From Dirofilaria immitis (lineage: Eukaryota > Nematoda > Chromadorea > Rhabditida > Onchocercidae), in assembly GCA_024305405.1 (NCBI GenBank), contig JAKNDB010000092.1, forward strand, positions 1,581,501 to 1,645,500: a stretch of 64,000 nt of DNA, read 5' to 3'. Shown piece after piece: positions 1 through 13,561 of the stretch. The translations under genes were made by a program, and so were the position numbers. The notes beneath the pieces were generated by a model. The model had not been told where the DNA came from. It searched no databases and saw nothing but the letters and a program-made list of their open reading frames with translations. Within the stretch, counting starts at the first letter, position 1. Every line of letters begins with the position of its first letter.

Positions 1-761
1 TTACTCAAGAAGATCCTAGTATTGACCATTTAATCATTATTTTAATTCATTCTTTATCACTTTTATTGAATTAGTTTTAATGATTGTAATCCTTTTAATT
101 TAAAATTAAAATTGCTTGAACTTAAGTTAAATTTTTTGTGGATTCATGCGGACAATATATACGAATAGTTGCATTTTCCACTTTTCTTTCATATCTATTC
201 ATTTAAAGTGATAATAATAACTACACCTATGGAGGATAATTATTCCCATAATGGCTAATAAGCATACAATGTTTGCTTTTGTTTCGCCTCATCCAAGATA
301 AAGATGGAATAATAGCGACATTACTGGTGTTTTCCATGAGTTGTAATTCAGAATACTACACTGAAAAAATTCTCGTATTAGATTTCCAAAATTTCACTTA
401 AAAATTCTAAATTAATTACTTAAATGTAGCGCGCAGACAAAAGGGATAGAAGAGCAAATTCTGTAGTTCTCTTTAGAAGCACAAAGATTTACTATCCAAT
501 CAATTAATCTAAATGGACAACGCCTTCCATATCATTTCAATTATAGATCGTCTTCTTATATTTGACGCCTATCTGTTACCTGAACGATCTCCACTTCTTG
601 AATAAAAGTTTATGAACTACATTAGGAATAGAAACATGACTTCTGCATGAGTTCACTGATTCAAAGAATTGAAGGACTTTACGTGAGACAAGGATTTGCA
701 TCGTGGCTCGATTGTGCTTATTGAATGTTAGGTCCAAGTGGTGCATGCACAGGCGATAGGA
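1..761. other. non-coding leader region, no gene recognised
   Basis: AT-rich sequence without a convincing exon. A TTAG at about 727-730 directly upstream of the first coding exon could serve as a splice acceptor (cis, or a spliced-leader trans-splice site), because the frame of the following gene is open from there through to its first in-frame ATG at 762. Nothing else could be supported. Confidence 0.4.
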
Positions 762-3700
762 ATGGGGTCGAAGAGTCGGTCTTCAGTTATGGGCAAAGGA
801 GAGAAGTCGAGGCGATTGTTGGGAGATAGTTCAAGTGGCCGACAGGAACGAATCCATCGTGGAAAGAACAGTTGTCGCAGTAGCACTCCGAGGAAAGCTT
901 CTACCGGTTGTTCCTCTAAAGTTGTGCCCTCTAAGAAAATGATTCATCATTCGCCAACGTTGAGAAAGTCGAAACCTTCACCGGTTAATGAACTTGATAT
1001 AATGACATTAAATCAGAAGGAGCAACAGTCTAAATCAGGTTAACTATTAATTTGCACTTCATATTCTTAAGCAATGTCATTTTCTGGTTTAAATATCTTT
1101 CTATCTCTTCGCAACTTTGTTCTCCTATTCTTTCAATGTAGAAAATAAGATTAATGCATGAAAACTTGAAAAAACTTTTTTCTTGTATAAAAATAGAGAT
1201 AAATAGGCTAGTCGAAGCTGAGTATCCAGTACAGTAAATATCTAATTCTCACAACATTGGTCATATCTTATCATTAAATTTTTATGAAACTTAAGAAATT
1301 CGAAATTAATATTTTACTTTCATCTTTTTCTTGAATTATGTTCCTTTATTTTGATGACTACTACAGTCTATATATACATTTCTTTCGAGTCTTCAAAAAG
1401 TTGTTTCTACTTTTCCGACATATCTCTAAATCAATAATTTCTGAAGAGTAATTAGTGGTCACGACTTACTTCTATGGGCTTCTGAGATTTCAAGATACAG
1501 TTATCAACAAGAGGTTAGGTTTAAGCGAAGAATACTGGTTATTTTGAACTAAAGCTTTATTTCATATTTTCTAACCTAGTTAGTGTGAATATCAAAAAAA
1601 AAAATATCTACACTGGTTTTTTTATTTCATATTTTTTGTTTTTGAGTTGAGAAACATGTAACTGTTTTTAGGAACTCGAGGAAAAGATGGCATTCAAGTA
1701 AGTGGTTTTCTTATGTTTCAACTGTTTTAATGTTACTTGTTTTATTTTTCTTTAGCAATGGCGTTAATACAATGTGTTTAGAATATTCCAAATGGCATGT
1801 TAGAGTAGTAAGAATTGAGTAGCAGACTGAAGACTTCATGTCGCTGTCTTTCCTTACACTTTTTGAACCGCATTTTGATATTAATAATTGAATAATACCA
1901 AAATGCAATAGAATTTATACTTAGACGTCTTATTGACGTTTTAAGAGTATCCATTTATAGGTCCATCATCATGAGTCTAATCGGTGATTTGTAAATGAGT
2001 TGTGCAAAAGAGAGCAAGATTCACCTTGAATAGTTTTGTGTGTCTTTAGAATTTAATTTTTATTTACATCATTTCAAAACTTTTAGAATCGTTCTGAAAG
2101 AATGCAGCATCGCCAATTTGCTGGTGCATTGGATAGGCGTGGATTATGGGACTCAAGAAACAGGTAAATTCTAGTTGACCTGTGAAGGACTTGTCATTAA
2201 AAAATAGGAAACCAAGGTTTTTCGCAACCCATGTTATTTGTTTTGTTGCTTAGTATTTTTATTTCAGTGGATTTGGAATGAGACAAGGGTAAGTGGACGA
2301 TCGGTGACATTTCGATATATATGATGTCACGTATTTGAGAAAGAAAGCCCCAAATCAGCATGGTTGCTTATTTTTCTTTTTGCTAATGTTGCTGAAAGGG
2401 AGTCGTTTTGCCAAGTTTATGGCTTCATATATATGTATGCGCCGAATGTTGGTTAGAAAATAAATGTTATTTACAGAATGGATTATCGTCGCACTCCGAT
2501 GTATCCGCTACGACGCGGCATTGGAGGAAGCGACTTGGCCGATCAACGTACACACTACGGTTCGTTTTGTTCGTTCCTTAGTATATTCAAAAATAATACA
2601 GTTTCTTACAAAAAAAAAAGTTAATTAATGACTAAAAATTACTTCTGTTTTGTTTAATTTTTTTAAATTTCTTATAGTAGTTCTTTATTTTTCTTATTCT
2701 CTTCGTAAAAGGATGGTACATCTTACTGAACGATTTTTGTGATCTAGATAGATAGAAATAATATGTTTCGTACAAATCTTGTGATTTTTTAAATTTAAAT
2801 TTTAGATATTAGGTGTGATTCCTTATTTTTTTAGCATTACATTCATTATTTAATTAGAAAATCTTTTATAACGTTATCCAAATTTCGCAGGACGTAATGG
2901 TCGCCAGCCTTATCAGCGAAGTATTGAGCAAAAAAATCAACGAACGATGAAGAAAAGCCGGTAATGAATCTGTTTGATCCATGTAAAGTTCCTACAGGAC
3001 GCTCGTATTTTACGGTAATGTTTCCTGCATAATGTTGATAATATAGCATCAAATATTGTTGAATTTCAGAAAATCCATTTATGTTTTTATGTATAACTTG
3101 GGTCATTGCAGGCAAGCTGAACTCAAAATAAAGCCATTCATTGATGTGTTACTAGATTATTTCATTCTTCGAAATTATTGAAAACACATTTGAACTATTC
3201 CTTTAAATTTATTATTGTTCTGATATTTTTCATCAACCTTTTGAGATTATTTATTGCATTCATATCTGATTTTGCAGCACGATGATCGAGCTGCAAAGCC
3301 AATACGCATATCTCGGGCAAGATATTCGGTTTCTGGTGATAATGGTTGGCAGTCATTACCAGTTGGTTGGCGAAATGTTCGAAAGGTATTTCGTATAAAT
3401 TTTTTCCTCAACGATTCTTTTTTGATTAATCGCTATATGAATCTCATGTTATTTAAAGTGCAAAAGAATTTTATTATGGACTCATTTCCTTTCCAGTCAT
3501 ATGCAAATTTATTCGCTACTTTTGTGCTGAATGTTCCGCCTTTATTCAGCTCTTTGAAAGACAATGAACAATATGCAAACTTCGTAGTGTTTGTTTGTTA
3601 AAATTTTATTGAAGTCGTTTTCTTTTATAACTTTAGTTACTTCTTTACGAAATTTGCAAATTATGATTTCTTTCAATTATTATACATTATGTATAATCAA

Positions 3701-4139
3701 CTAGCATAAAGGTTGAAAATCCCTTCCATATAATCATCCTACTACCATTTTTGCTCATGAAACTTATAGCGATTTTTGTAAAAAGCCTTAATGTATTGAG
3801 CAATTTTATATTGGTGGTGATTTTTGAGAGATATTTAATTTCTGACATTGTCCATTGTCTTTATTTAATGAACATTTTATTGTATTTTATTCCTGGAAAA
3901 GTTGATGAAAAACAAAGCGGTAATTTACAGTTATTATCGCGACTAGGTCACCTTGATTTAAAATGATGATGAATTTAGGTGCGCAGAAACGATGATGTTC
4001 TTAATGATGATGATAATCACAGTTCTTATCGTAAAAAGCGTTCTGAAAAAACCCAGCTGATGAAGTATGGAAACACGATATGTTTGAATGTGAAGAAAGT
4101 GAAGCAGTTCAGATCACACATGTTCAAAATCAGTTATAG
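762..4139 (+). CDS. basic, low-complexity protein with microexons, function unknown
   Basis: I do not recognise the family. Nine exons with consistent phases and good splice sites were followed: 762-1038, 1672-1697, 2087-2163, 2268-2288, 2477-2559, 2891-2960, 3112-3145, 3278-3385 and 3979-4139. Several are microexons (26, 21 and 34 nt). The product, roughly 220 residues, is rich in R, S, K, G and Q with repeated RRG/RNGR patches and looks disordered and nuclear. In the last exon the literal frame runs into a hydrophobic tail ending at 4197. If one A is restored in the run at 4046-4051, the frame instead gives an acidic tail containing VWKHDMFECEESE and stops at 4137-4139. I prefer that version because the same one-base defect recurs in other genes here. 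The W-x-H-D-x-F motif vaguely recalls the SELOR region of CASC3/Barentsz-like RNA factors; that link is weak. Start chosen as the first in-frame ATG; a GTG at 738 or an upstream exon is possible. Confidence 0.6.
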
Positions 4140-6362
4140 ATTATTCTCATTTTTGCTTGTCTCTGTCGTATTCGTTACGTTTTTATTCTTTCATTGAAGT
4201 TTGTATTTCTAATCCTAGTGTTTCAGTGACGATTATTGTATTTAATCCAATATCGAAATGTTTTCCTGCATGTAATCAAAGTTGTCAATCAACGACAATA
4301 TGTGTAAGGTTGTAAGGGTTGAAATTTATAAAGCAACAGTTAGTAATATCGAATTCACAGCTTTTAATTCCATATTAAGAAAGTTTTTAGTAATTACTTC
4401 TTTGGTAAAATTTTTTTAAAGAATCCAGTATTCCTTCAATTTGAAAATAAATTTCATTAAACCGAAAGCGATTGTCAGCATAGTTTATATGTGTGATAAT
4501 TGAGATTGGACTTCCTAATCTTTGACATTCATGATTGTCAGATATTATGATCGCATAAATATAAAGTATTTCCAAGAAACTGTACAAAAGCACGCAATCA
4601 ATATTTTAAAAGATGAAAGCAAAAATTGAAATTAACCTGTTTAAGAAATAGAAATTGATAAATTGAAATTTGCTCTTTATAAAAATAAAAAGATAAGGTT
4701 TTCGAAAAGCACAAACCCTTGGATAGAATTTCGGGTTGGTAAAGTTAAGCACCTTATCCTAAATGAGATATCTGACTAAGACTAGTTCGGGAATTCTTCA
4801 AAAGATATTTTTTAGAATTAGATAATGGCTACGTTTTCCTCAATTCTGACCGTTGTCTGTTGATATCAGTCAATCGATGAAGGCCGTGTTGTTCTTTGAT
4901 GGGACCTTTTTACCAGCATTTGCAAATGAAAAAAATGTTTCTAATTTGCAACACTTTCTGAAAATTTTAGTTTAAAGGAAGCGAAAAGAATAACTGCTGG
5001 GATTGAAATTCAGTTAAATAGCCATGCTGTGGATTCATACTGAACTAATAAATTCTTATGCAAACTTTGATCTCTGTCAGGGAATAATTTTATTGTATTT
5101 TTTTATGAGACAAGCGATCAAAAACGAAAGATTATTGTCAATATTTGACATCCGTACATTATACAGTTAAACATGATAAGTTTTTCCTTTCTATATGCTA
5201 CCTTCATCATCAATCATTGCTAGCAATCCCTGGCCATAGAACAGTGTTGATATTTATCCTTTAATGCTAGTGTAATTTCATGTGTTGGTTCTATTATTCT
5301 TCATTGTTTAAATGTGCCATGGATTGCAACCTGTTGTCAAATATTCTGAATTATTTTTCAAAATTAAAGGGAACCAGAAATGAGAATATTTTTTCTTCAA
5401 AATTTTCACTACAAAATCTTTACTATGTCACTTATAGTTAATGTTTAGTAATTATAACATCATTACTGATAGAATTTTGTTTATTCCCTATATGGAATAC
5501 TTCAATCAATTTTTACAAAGTGATGAAATGATAAAGGAGCTAGATTGCGAGCAGCAATTACCAAAAGCACCATCGCAAGGGATTTCAACAAAATTTCAGT
5601 TAGAAATTTTTCCAATTAATTATTTCATTTTTTAATATACACATCTATATCATATGTATCACGCAACATCCTCTGCAACCTTACCATCATAATTCATAAA
5701 TATGAATATTTCTAAACTTACCATCGCTTTTCAACTGTTTCAAAATTTATTATTGCCAGTTCATTTTATTCATTTACCTCTGAATAATTGCCTTCTTACT
5801 GTACTTCATTTGACCGTATCAGGGAGGTAAATCTTTTGACTAAAATAATCCCACTGTTAACGAGACAGTGAAAATTATTATTTGACGAAATATTATATTG
5901 TAAAACAGATGTTTATTTATATTTGGGACTCAAATTCGACAATTAAGAAAATAATAATCACAATTATTTATTCGATCACTCTTTTCATCAGTGATTCATT
6001 AAAAATTTGAAGCAACTGAACAGGATAAGATAAGCCATGATTAATAAACAGAACTTCTAACTGATTGGCATAATATGATCGTGATCCGATGAGAACGCTA
6101 ATTAGCAGCGCTTCTTTGCGTCTACAGGTTGTCTGAACAAAATTTTAGACGTTGTATTTCATAAGTGATTCGTGCAGCAATTGCGGTAGATGTAGAAGCT
6201 TCCACCTTTATCTACGTCACACTAGTCCATTCCACTCTTCAGCATCCTGTTATTGAACAAGAGTGGTGTTGAAGAATTCGCTTCACTTAAGTTGCAGACG
6301 TTTTCTTCACTTTCTTATTCTTATATTTTACCTCTATTTCTTTCATATGCATGCACGTATAG

Positions 6363-6414
<52 letters not shown>
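6363..6414. repeat. (TA)n microsatellite
   Basis: About 25 TA dinucleotide units, almost uninterrupted. Open frames read on both strands across it are poly-Ile/Tyr artefacts of the repeat. Confidence 0.95.
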
Positions 6415-6417
<3 letters not shown>

Positions 6418-6873
6418 TTTTCTACACTTGTAAATATATATTCCTTTGCTGAAATCAATTGACACGTACGAATGATATTTCATTGTATTTCTTATTTTGA
6501 ACAGCTTATCGACATCATTCTTTTTTTTATTCATTTATTCATGCAATGATAATTGGAGATGGTTGATGATTTGTAATTCTAGGCAACATGATGTGTAATA
6601 TTTAAAACAAATAAATGCTATTGAAAGAGAAAAAGAAAATGAAACACTAAAATGCAAAATGAGAAAGTACAATGAAGAAGGATGGATTACACTACTGAAA
6701 ATGAGTAATAAACAAACAGTATTTAATAAAAAATAAAAAACGAAAAAGCTAATATATCTAATGTATCTACTACTACTACTCCATCTATCATCATGATAAA
6801 CAAATAAACCTCACCGTTACAACCAATGAATCTTCCTTTTTTATCAACTTAACTATGAACTTTGAAATGAAAG

Positions 6874-6893
6874 TATATATATATATATATATA
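6874..6893. repeat. short (TA)n microsatellite
   Basis: About ten perfect TA units in intergenic sequence. Confidence 0.85.
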
Positions 6894-7351
6894 ATGTATA
6901 GGGATTCATTTTAAGGAAACTGTATAGAAAAGAGTGTTGATTAAAGTTAATCAATCCAGCATTATATGAGTAGCCTATAAAGGATGCTGACCCTTCTGTC
7001 AATACTTCTGTCGATTAGACAGATGGCATTTAGCATTGAATGAAATGCTGAAAATTGTCTATCGAAATACTTATAGATTTTCTTGCAAAGCTACGAAACA
7101 ATCGATAAATCAATGAACATTGAAAGTAATCGTTAGGAGAAAGAGTTCATCAACTTATTGCCATTTTTTTAAATTTGTTCAACGATGGTTCCATACAAAA
7201 CTGATCAATAACTCTAACTAATTTAATCATATTAATCTTAATTTAATCTTAGTAAGAGTAAATAAATTGGGAATCATATCATGCCTGCATGAATAGATGA
7301 TTTAAATTCCAATTCTCTTATATGCAAAAGTTAGGTTAGGACATATCTATA

Positions 7352-7393
7352 ATGTGTGTGTGTGTACGTGTGTGTATGTGTGTGTGTGTGTGT
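7352..7393. repeat. (TG)n microsatellite
   Basis: Imperfect TG dinucleotide tract with TA and CG interruptions, about 0.9 kb upstream of the first recognised carbonic anhydrase exon. Confidence 0.9.
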
Positions 7394-8287
7394 TTGTTTA
7401 TAGAATATCATTTCCCTTCTATCAACAATCATATTGCAATGATTATAAATGTAGTAAACAGAGAATAATGTTCTCAAATTGTCACCAATAATTGTATATT
7501 ATTGGAATATTCTACTAGTATATGTCATCAGTATAATGTGTAAACTTCGATGCGATGGGATGGACAATTTGCTGCTCTTTTTCCTTCAATTCAAAGAGGG
7601 CGATATGTTATGCCCAATCCTTGTTTTGTTAGCTGTTGACCGAATTGAATTGAAATGAATTGAATCTGAAGAAGGCAACAGGCCATCGTTTCTATTTTCC
7701 GTCATCTCGTATTCAGCGCTTTAGCGCTCACACTCATCTTGTTTTCCTTTTCCTACATTTTTTTTTCGTATCTCGGATAAGCTGCTTTTCTGAGAGATAT
7801 CATGCTATCAAAAAACTTGCTCAGATTTTTGAATTCCTTGCCATTTCTATCATTCAATTTGATTGATTTCATATTTACTATCCACATTGATTTTATAAGT
7901 CTGTGGATTCTTCAGGAATACTTGTTTTTAATGCGCACTTTTTTCGCCAGTTTTGTAAACATTGTAATTAAACGTTTGCAAATGTCATGAAATGCTTTTT
8001 TGTCGCATAAGATTTCAATGTGAATTTGCAGTATATCCAAGAAGGAAGACGTTGATTGTTGTCACAATTTGTCAGTAAATAGTCTGAGTAAGGTTTTCCG
8101 TAAATTTACACAAAGGGATCTTCCTTGAATTATCTCTCTCCTGTGCAGAATTCAGTAAGATTTCAATCTTAACGGAATGATTAAATCGGTGTAATCTAAT
8201 CTATTGCATAATAATTTTTTTCCATAGTATTTCTAATGTAATTCAAGATTTGTTATTCGTTGTTTAAACGACATTAGTTTATTTCAG

Positions 8288-11200
8288 TGAATTGGGATTA
8301 TTGCGAAGAAAGTGAATGCGGTAAGTTTTTGTAAAATCATAGCCAACCCGTTAACGGTTTTTTCTTTTGTCCTTTAACGAAAATAAAATTTGCAAATAAT
8401 TGAGAGAAATTTAGAAATCTCAAATTGATATATATTGAATTCTAGAATTATCATTCTTTTTATAACATTTCATAATGTTGTGTTTAATTGAAACAAAAAT
8501 GGCGAATAAATATTAGTATTGCAATGTTAAAAACAAGAAATTTTAAGATGCACTTTTTATTACCAATAAATTCGGAACCTTGTTTTATTATGATTTTCCT
8601 ACAGTCTTATTTTGTTATATCATACTGATTACTTTTCCAGTTAAAAATTTGAAATACATCATTTCTTTTATTTACATTTCTTATTCTTTAGTTATTTCAG
8701 GCCCAAAATATTGGCCAAATGCTAATGGTCGTAATCAGTCACCAATAAATTTGGATTTAAGTTTGATAAAGCATAGTATTATGAGCCCGCTTAAGTTTTT
8801 AAATTATGATATGAAATTAAAGGGTGAAATTATCAATAATGGACATTCTGGTAAGTTTTTTCCAGTTTTTTTTGAATACTGATTTCCATTTTTGTATTAG
8901 TATATACTTTTTCGTTATCATGCTTTAATCTTTCAAATCATTCAAAGTAATGCAGCTAAATCATTGATCTTTAACCTCTTATATATTGTAGTTGAAATAA
9001 GTGAAATCATCATGTGTAGAACTTCAAGGCAGTCAAGAGTGTCGTATAAAATATTAAGTAATTGAAATCCAGATTTGGAGGATAATGTTCTGAGGTTCTT
9101 TTGAATGGAGCACATAATACGACTGTGTTCGATATATAGCCCTCAACATGAAACCCATTGAACTTATAATGTTCTTTGATAACTTAGTGTTTCGCCGTTC
9201 ATCTCGATTTCATAATTAAGCATGCGAATTTAGAATTACCGATGTAATTTTGTTGTGAGCGATGAATAATTTCATAGGGTCTAGAGAAGTTCTTTTAAAT
9301 GAAATATCTGGATGATGAGATACTTTTAGAATCAGATTTCATAAGGATTTCTTTGAAATAATTGATACTTTCAGGGTTTTTTGCATCCATGATTAATTTC
9401 TATCAAATTTTTCCGCAGCATTTTTGGTTTCCGAATAATATTATTTTCAGTGCAAGTGACGCTTCGTTTTGGAAGTAATGCACCAGAAATTCAAGGTGGC
9501 GGTTTTGATCAAGCTTATCGCTTGGTACAGTATCATTTACACTGGGGATTACATGACAATGAAGGTAAGAGCAATAATTTTATGCAAATTTCATTATTAT
9601 TTTCAGCAAATCAAACTGTTATTTGATATAAATATGGATTTAGAAAACTGTGTTTGGTAAAGTTGTCATGTGGCAATCTTCTAATAATTGTTTCAACAAT
9701 GTCGTAGTTTTCAAGAGAGATTCATAAATAAATCGTATTGAAGATATGATTGAATTCGGATCGTCTTTTTCTTTTCTCACATTCACATTATTAAAAATAT
9801 GCTTAGATGTTTCGTTTAGGTTCCGAACACACTTTAGCTGGTCTACATTATCCAGCAGAGCTGCACCTTGTGCATGAAGGTATTACAAATCCGAACAAGA
9901 TAGCCGTTATTGGTGTATTCTTTATGCTTGGTGATGATGATAAGGCTTTGCACCAAGAATGCGTTGTCCTTAATAAAATAATCGACCCAGGTTTTGTTCT
10001 TCAAGATTATTAATAATGAATTTTGGGAGAATTTTATTAGGAACCTACATATGTTGCACAGCTTCAACTCTATAATCGCAGTTAGGATATTATTCGACAA
10101 ATCAGAATCTGATTATCACATTTCAATTTTTCAACAAACGCTCTCTTGACTTATTGGAAGAAACATATCAATTCCGAACCGAGATAAGGTTTTCACATTT
10201 AATTTATAGGCCTTTGAAATGACTGCAAATAATGTTTCTGAATTCTTTACAGTCGTAAAAATAATAAAAAATATACTATTAATTCGGTGAATACGCAACA
10301 GTGTTAAAATCCAAAGCGATTCATTCTAATTTTTTCATCTTCATATGACCTTACATAAATGTGCCATATTTCAAGTTTGAATTTTATTTATCCAATAACT
10401 TAATTCTTTTTAAAGTAAAGTGTTGATCATGTAATTTCTCTTTTCTAGCAATTTTCTAAACTTTTCAAATGCCAATTTACTACTTGTTAGATGGAATATT
10501 TTATTAAGCATTTTAGAATATAATATTTTTTATCAAAAGTTAAATATATTCCATTGGAAATTTAGACATTATGCTTTACTAAAACTAATTCATTAATTTC
10601 TTTAAAACTTTTATTATTTTTGTTGACGAAAATTTAATCCTTTGTTGTAGCAAAAAGTGAAGCAGTACAGGAAATTCTTTTGGATGATAAGCTACCAAAA
10701 ATAGGAAATCATTTTGGCGATACAGTGGATCTTTAACCACGCCACCATGCTCTGAAGTTGTTACATGGACAATTTTCACTGAACCCATTGTTATCACCAA
10801 ATTTCAAGTATTTTTCGCTTGTTCTTGTTATTATCGATTTTTACCGTTTTTAGTTGCTTTGATGCCAAAAATTTAATATTGTAAATTTAAGTTGTGTTAA
10901 TGTTTTCTTCTCTTTTTATTTTTTAAAAAATATCCTACAGAAAGAGTGAAATTTCATTTTCGTTTTCATGACTGGCCCTTCAGTTCGTGAGCATAAAGAA
11001 TAAGTATTTTAAAAATAATATCAAGCATTTAACTTTGCTTTCATTTCTTGGTTTAGATTATATTCGTATTCTACAGTTCCTTTCTATCTCCATATTTTTT
11101 TTCAGATGATTAGAACGTTTGCTTTCCTATCTAGGAATTCCTTATAAATACATCAATTAAATGTATTAGAAATATTAAAGATTTATTTTTCAATCGCAGT

Positions 11201-11521
11201 AGTAGTGATGGTAGTAGTTATTTGAGATAAATTTCTCGTAAATTATGTTATGTAAATAGGTATTAATATGGACAGTATTGTTTTTATTATTAGCTATAGT
11301 TGCACTTCAATCTGATCCAGAACTTTCTGACTGCTGCTTCAATTTGAAAGATTCCATGTTGTTCAAATCCATAACCTAACTTCCAGAGACTCTGTAATTC
11401 CTTTGTTTTCCAGCTTTCTCTCTTCCGAAGTTTGCGCGACAAAACAGGGCGCGTAATGAAAAATTTCCGTCCAGTGCAAAAACTCTACGATCGCGAGTTA
11501 CAGCTCGTAGTGACTGATTAA
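8288..11521 (+). CDS. alpha-carbonic anhydrase, 5' end not found
   Basis: Reversible hydration of CO2 to bicarbonate by a zinc enzyme of the alpha class. Exons: 8288-8320, 8701-8850, 9451-9564, 9820-9990, 10651-10807 and 11414-11521, with matching phases. Seen: the early motif [18 protein letters not shown], the zinc-ligand pair in YHLHWG, the SEHTLAG proton-network segment, the third zinc ligand in AELHLVH, and the C-terminal [11 protein letters not shown] block with the catalytic Thr. All expected active-site residues are therefore present, so an active enzyme is likely. In the fifth exon the frame holds only if one T is added to the run at 10712-10715; as written it would stop after a few codons. 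The first exon begins at phase 1 and no upstream exon with a start codon or signal peptide was identified, so secreted and cytosolic forms cannot be told apart. The recognised part is about 244 residues, close to a full catalytic domain. Confidence 0.88.
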
Positions 11522-13539
11522 TTTTTTCATCACATATTGCGAGATTACATTAAACTTCTTTAAAAGTATAAATATTTGCATAATTTTCTATAATTTGAGA
11601 ATATTGAATAATCCATTTTGTCAATCTAACTTTTTGCGCGATATTCTTTTTTTTGAAATCTCGACTTTATATTTTCTGAGTTGAGAGAAATAAAGTGATT
11701 TAATATCGAAAATATATCAAATCAGAAAATTTTGAAGGATCCAGGCTAAATACTGTATTTTCAAATATGATGGAAAAAAATATATCTCTCGAAAAGAGGA
11801 AACTGTATGTTATTAGTCTATAGGTGATGGGGTATGATGCTCCAAAATTTTCTAAATTGTTTTCAAATCACGTACATTGGAACTTCCTTCACCATTTATA
11901 TTTGAGTGCGAATTTCTTAATAACATTTTGCAATCTGATATGGAGGTGGGGAAATAATGAAGTGTGGTCTTCATTCAAATAAGTCCTCAGGAAAAATCCT
12001 TGTTATTTAATGAAACTGCTATCTAATAAATTGATGCAGGAAATGTGCTTCTCGAATTCCATGGCTTGTAATTTAATTATGGCTAACTTAAAACATCTTC
12101 ATTAAGTGGAATAAAAGCTATAGCAATCAGTCCATTTTTGTCAATTTATCCATGATTTATTCATGGCATAGAAAGCTATGTCTAGATTCTCGAAATAATT
12201 TTTCGTATTTTGTTAATTATGGAAGTATTTCTCCTTTGAAATAATGGAGGAGAAAATAATGATCGGCGATCCTGACAAATATGGTCGATTTATTACCGAA
12301 ATCATTCTCTGAAATGCTGAGTCCTCATATCTGATAGAGCGTTATCTTTGGAAATTCTTTCTGCTAATCAGTGGCCATTGCACTTTTAGGTGCATCTGAT
12401 CAATATGTTAAGCATACTTCTCGAACGAAATTGTTTTTCCAAGATTAATAAGCTTTACTAATGCTTGCCATAAACAATAATCGTATTCATTTTTAAGTCC
12501 AGATTCGACTTTACGAAGTGCTTTGATACTTTTTCCTTTTTTATCATATATCATGGTCGGGAAATTGTTCGTGAAAGAAACACTGCAAAACGACGATTTT
12601 TTGATTACCGATCAATTCATGAGGTTAAAGTTCATTGTGTATCAATCTTTATATTTTCAATAATCCATGCGGTATTTAAAATATTGAGAAGATATGTAGA
12701 AAATAGTCTGACCAATAATTATTTGGGCATAATTAGCCTTGATTTCTTGTCACATAAGTGCTGTATGAATATTTTAAAATATATCGATTATAGTGAAAAA
12801 AAAAAAAGAACTGAATACAAAAGTAAATGCCAGTGTGTTTAATATTTTTCTATAATTGAAAATCAAACCAGATTATAACAAATTATTATTTCAGTATTCA
12901 ATGCAATAGCCCATATTCATTTAATTTATTCAGATCACTGGGTCAAGGTTTTTGCCAATATCTTATGTGTATTAAATATATTAAGGTGTGAATAGAGCAA
13001 TAACGACTAAATTCTATGAAAAGAAATTGACAACTTTTATTTCAAGAAGCCATCTATACAGAAATTTGTCTTTCAGCGATATTTTGACAAATTAAAAACG
13101 TAAAAATGAAAATGATATATCAGAATTCCGTAAAGATGGATGAATGGTTGAATCAGTCTGTTCTAGTATTGTTCATACTTCAGTCACAAGTAAATGGCAA
13201 TCATTTTCAGTTCACTTATATGCGTTTCATTCTCTCATCAACAAATTATCATTTTCACAGATGAAAAAAATATAATCCTCCAATCTAATGCCGTTTTGAT
13301 TAGCCATACTGATAAATAACTAAAGCAATGCTCTATTATGAGTTATTAGCAATATTTTGAATATAAATATTGATGAAATGCGAGAAAAGATGATATGGAA
13401 GAATAATATGAAAAAAGTGAAAGAAAACTGCTCAAATAATCAGACATCATCATTCTTTCTGATGCAGAAATAGAAAAAAGTTGTGATAATTTACATTAAT
13501 ATTTCTTTTTAGATCAATATTCTTTATCTATTATGTACA

Positions 13540-13561
13540 TATATATATATATATATATATA
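13540..13561. repeat. (TA)n microsatellite
   Basis: About ten TA units in intergenic sequence. Confidence 0.85.

Larger units (their letters stand above)
4140..8287. other. intergenic region with microsatellites
   Basis: No gene could be supported over about 4 kb. It holds a (TA)n tract near 6363-6414, a shorter (TA)n near 6874-6893 and a (TG)n tract near 7352-7393. Somewhat less AT-rich stretches around 6080-6260 and 7640-7740 could be promoter-like, and the missing first exon of the downstream carbonic anhydrase should lie in this interval. Confidence 0.5.

Noticed and set aside
5441..5635. 64-codon plus-strand open frame with a Gln/Pro-rich part
   Set aside because: Slightly coding-like, but no good splice partners, no recognisable family, and the rest is AT-driven; not strong enough to call.
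6253..6534. Overlapping open frames on both strands rich in Tyr/Ile
   Set aside because: They are translations of a (TA)n microsatellite with no splice context or conserved sequence.
10585..10800. Minus-strand open frame
   Set aside because: Antisense of the carbonic anhydrase exon encoding the SLTTPPC block.
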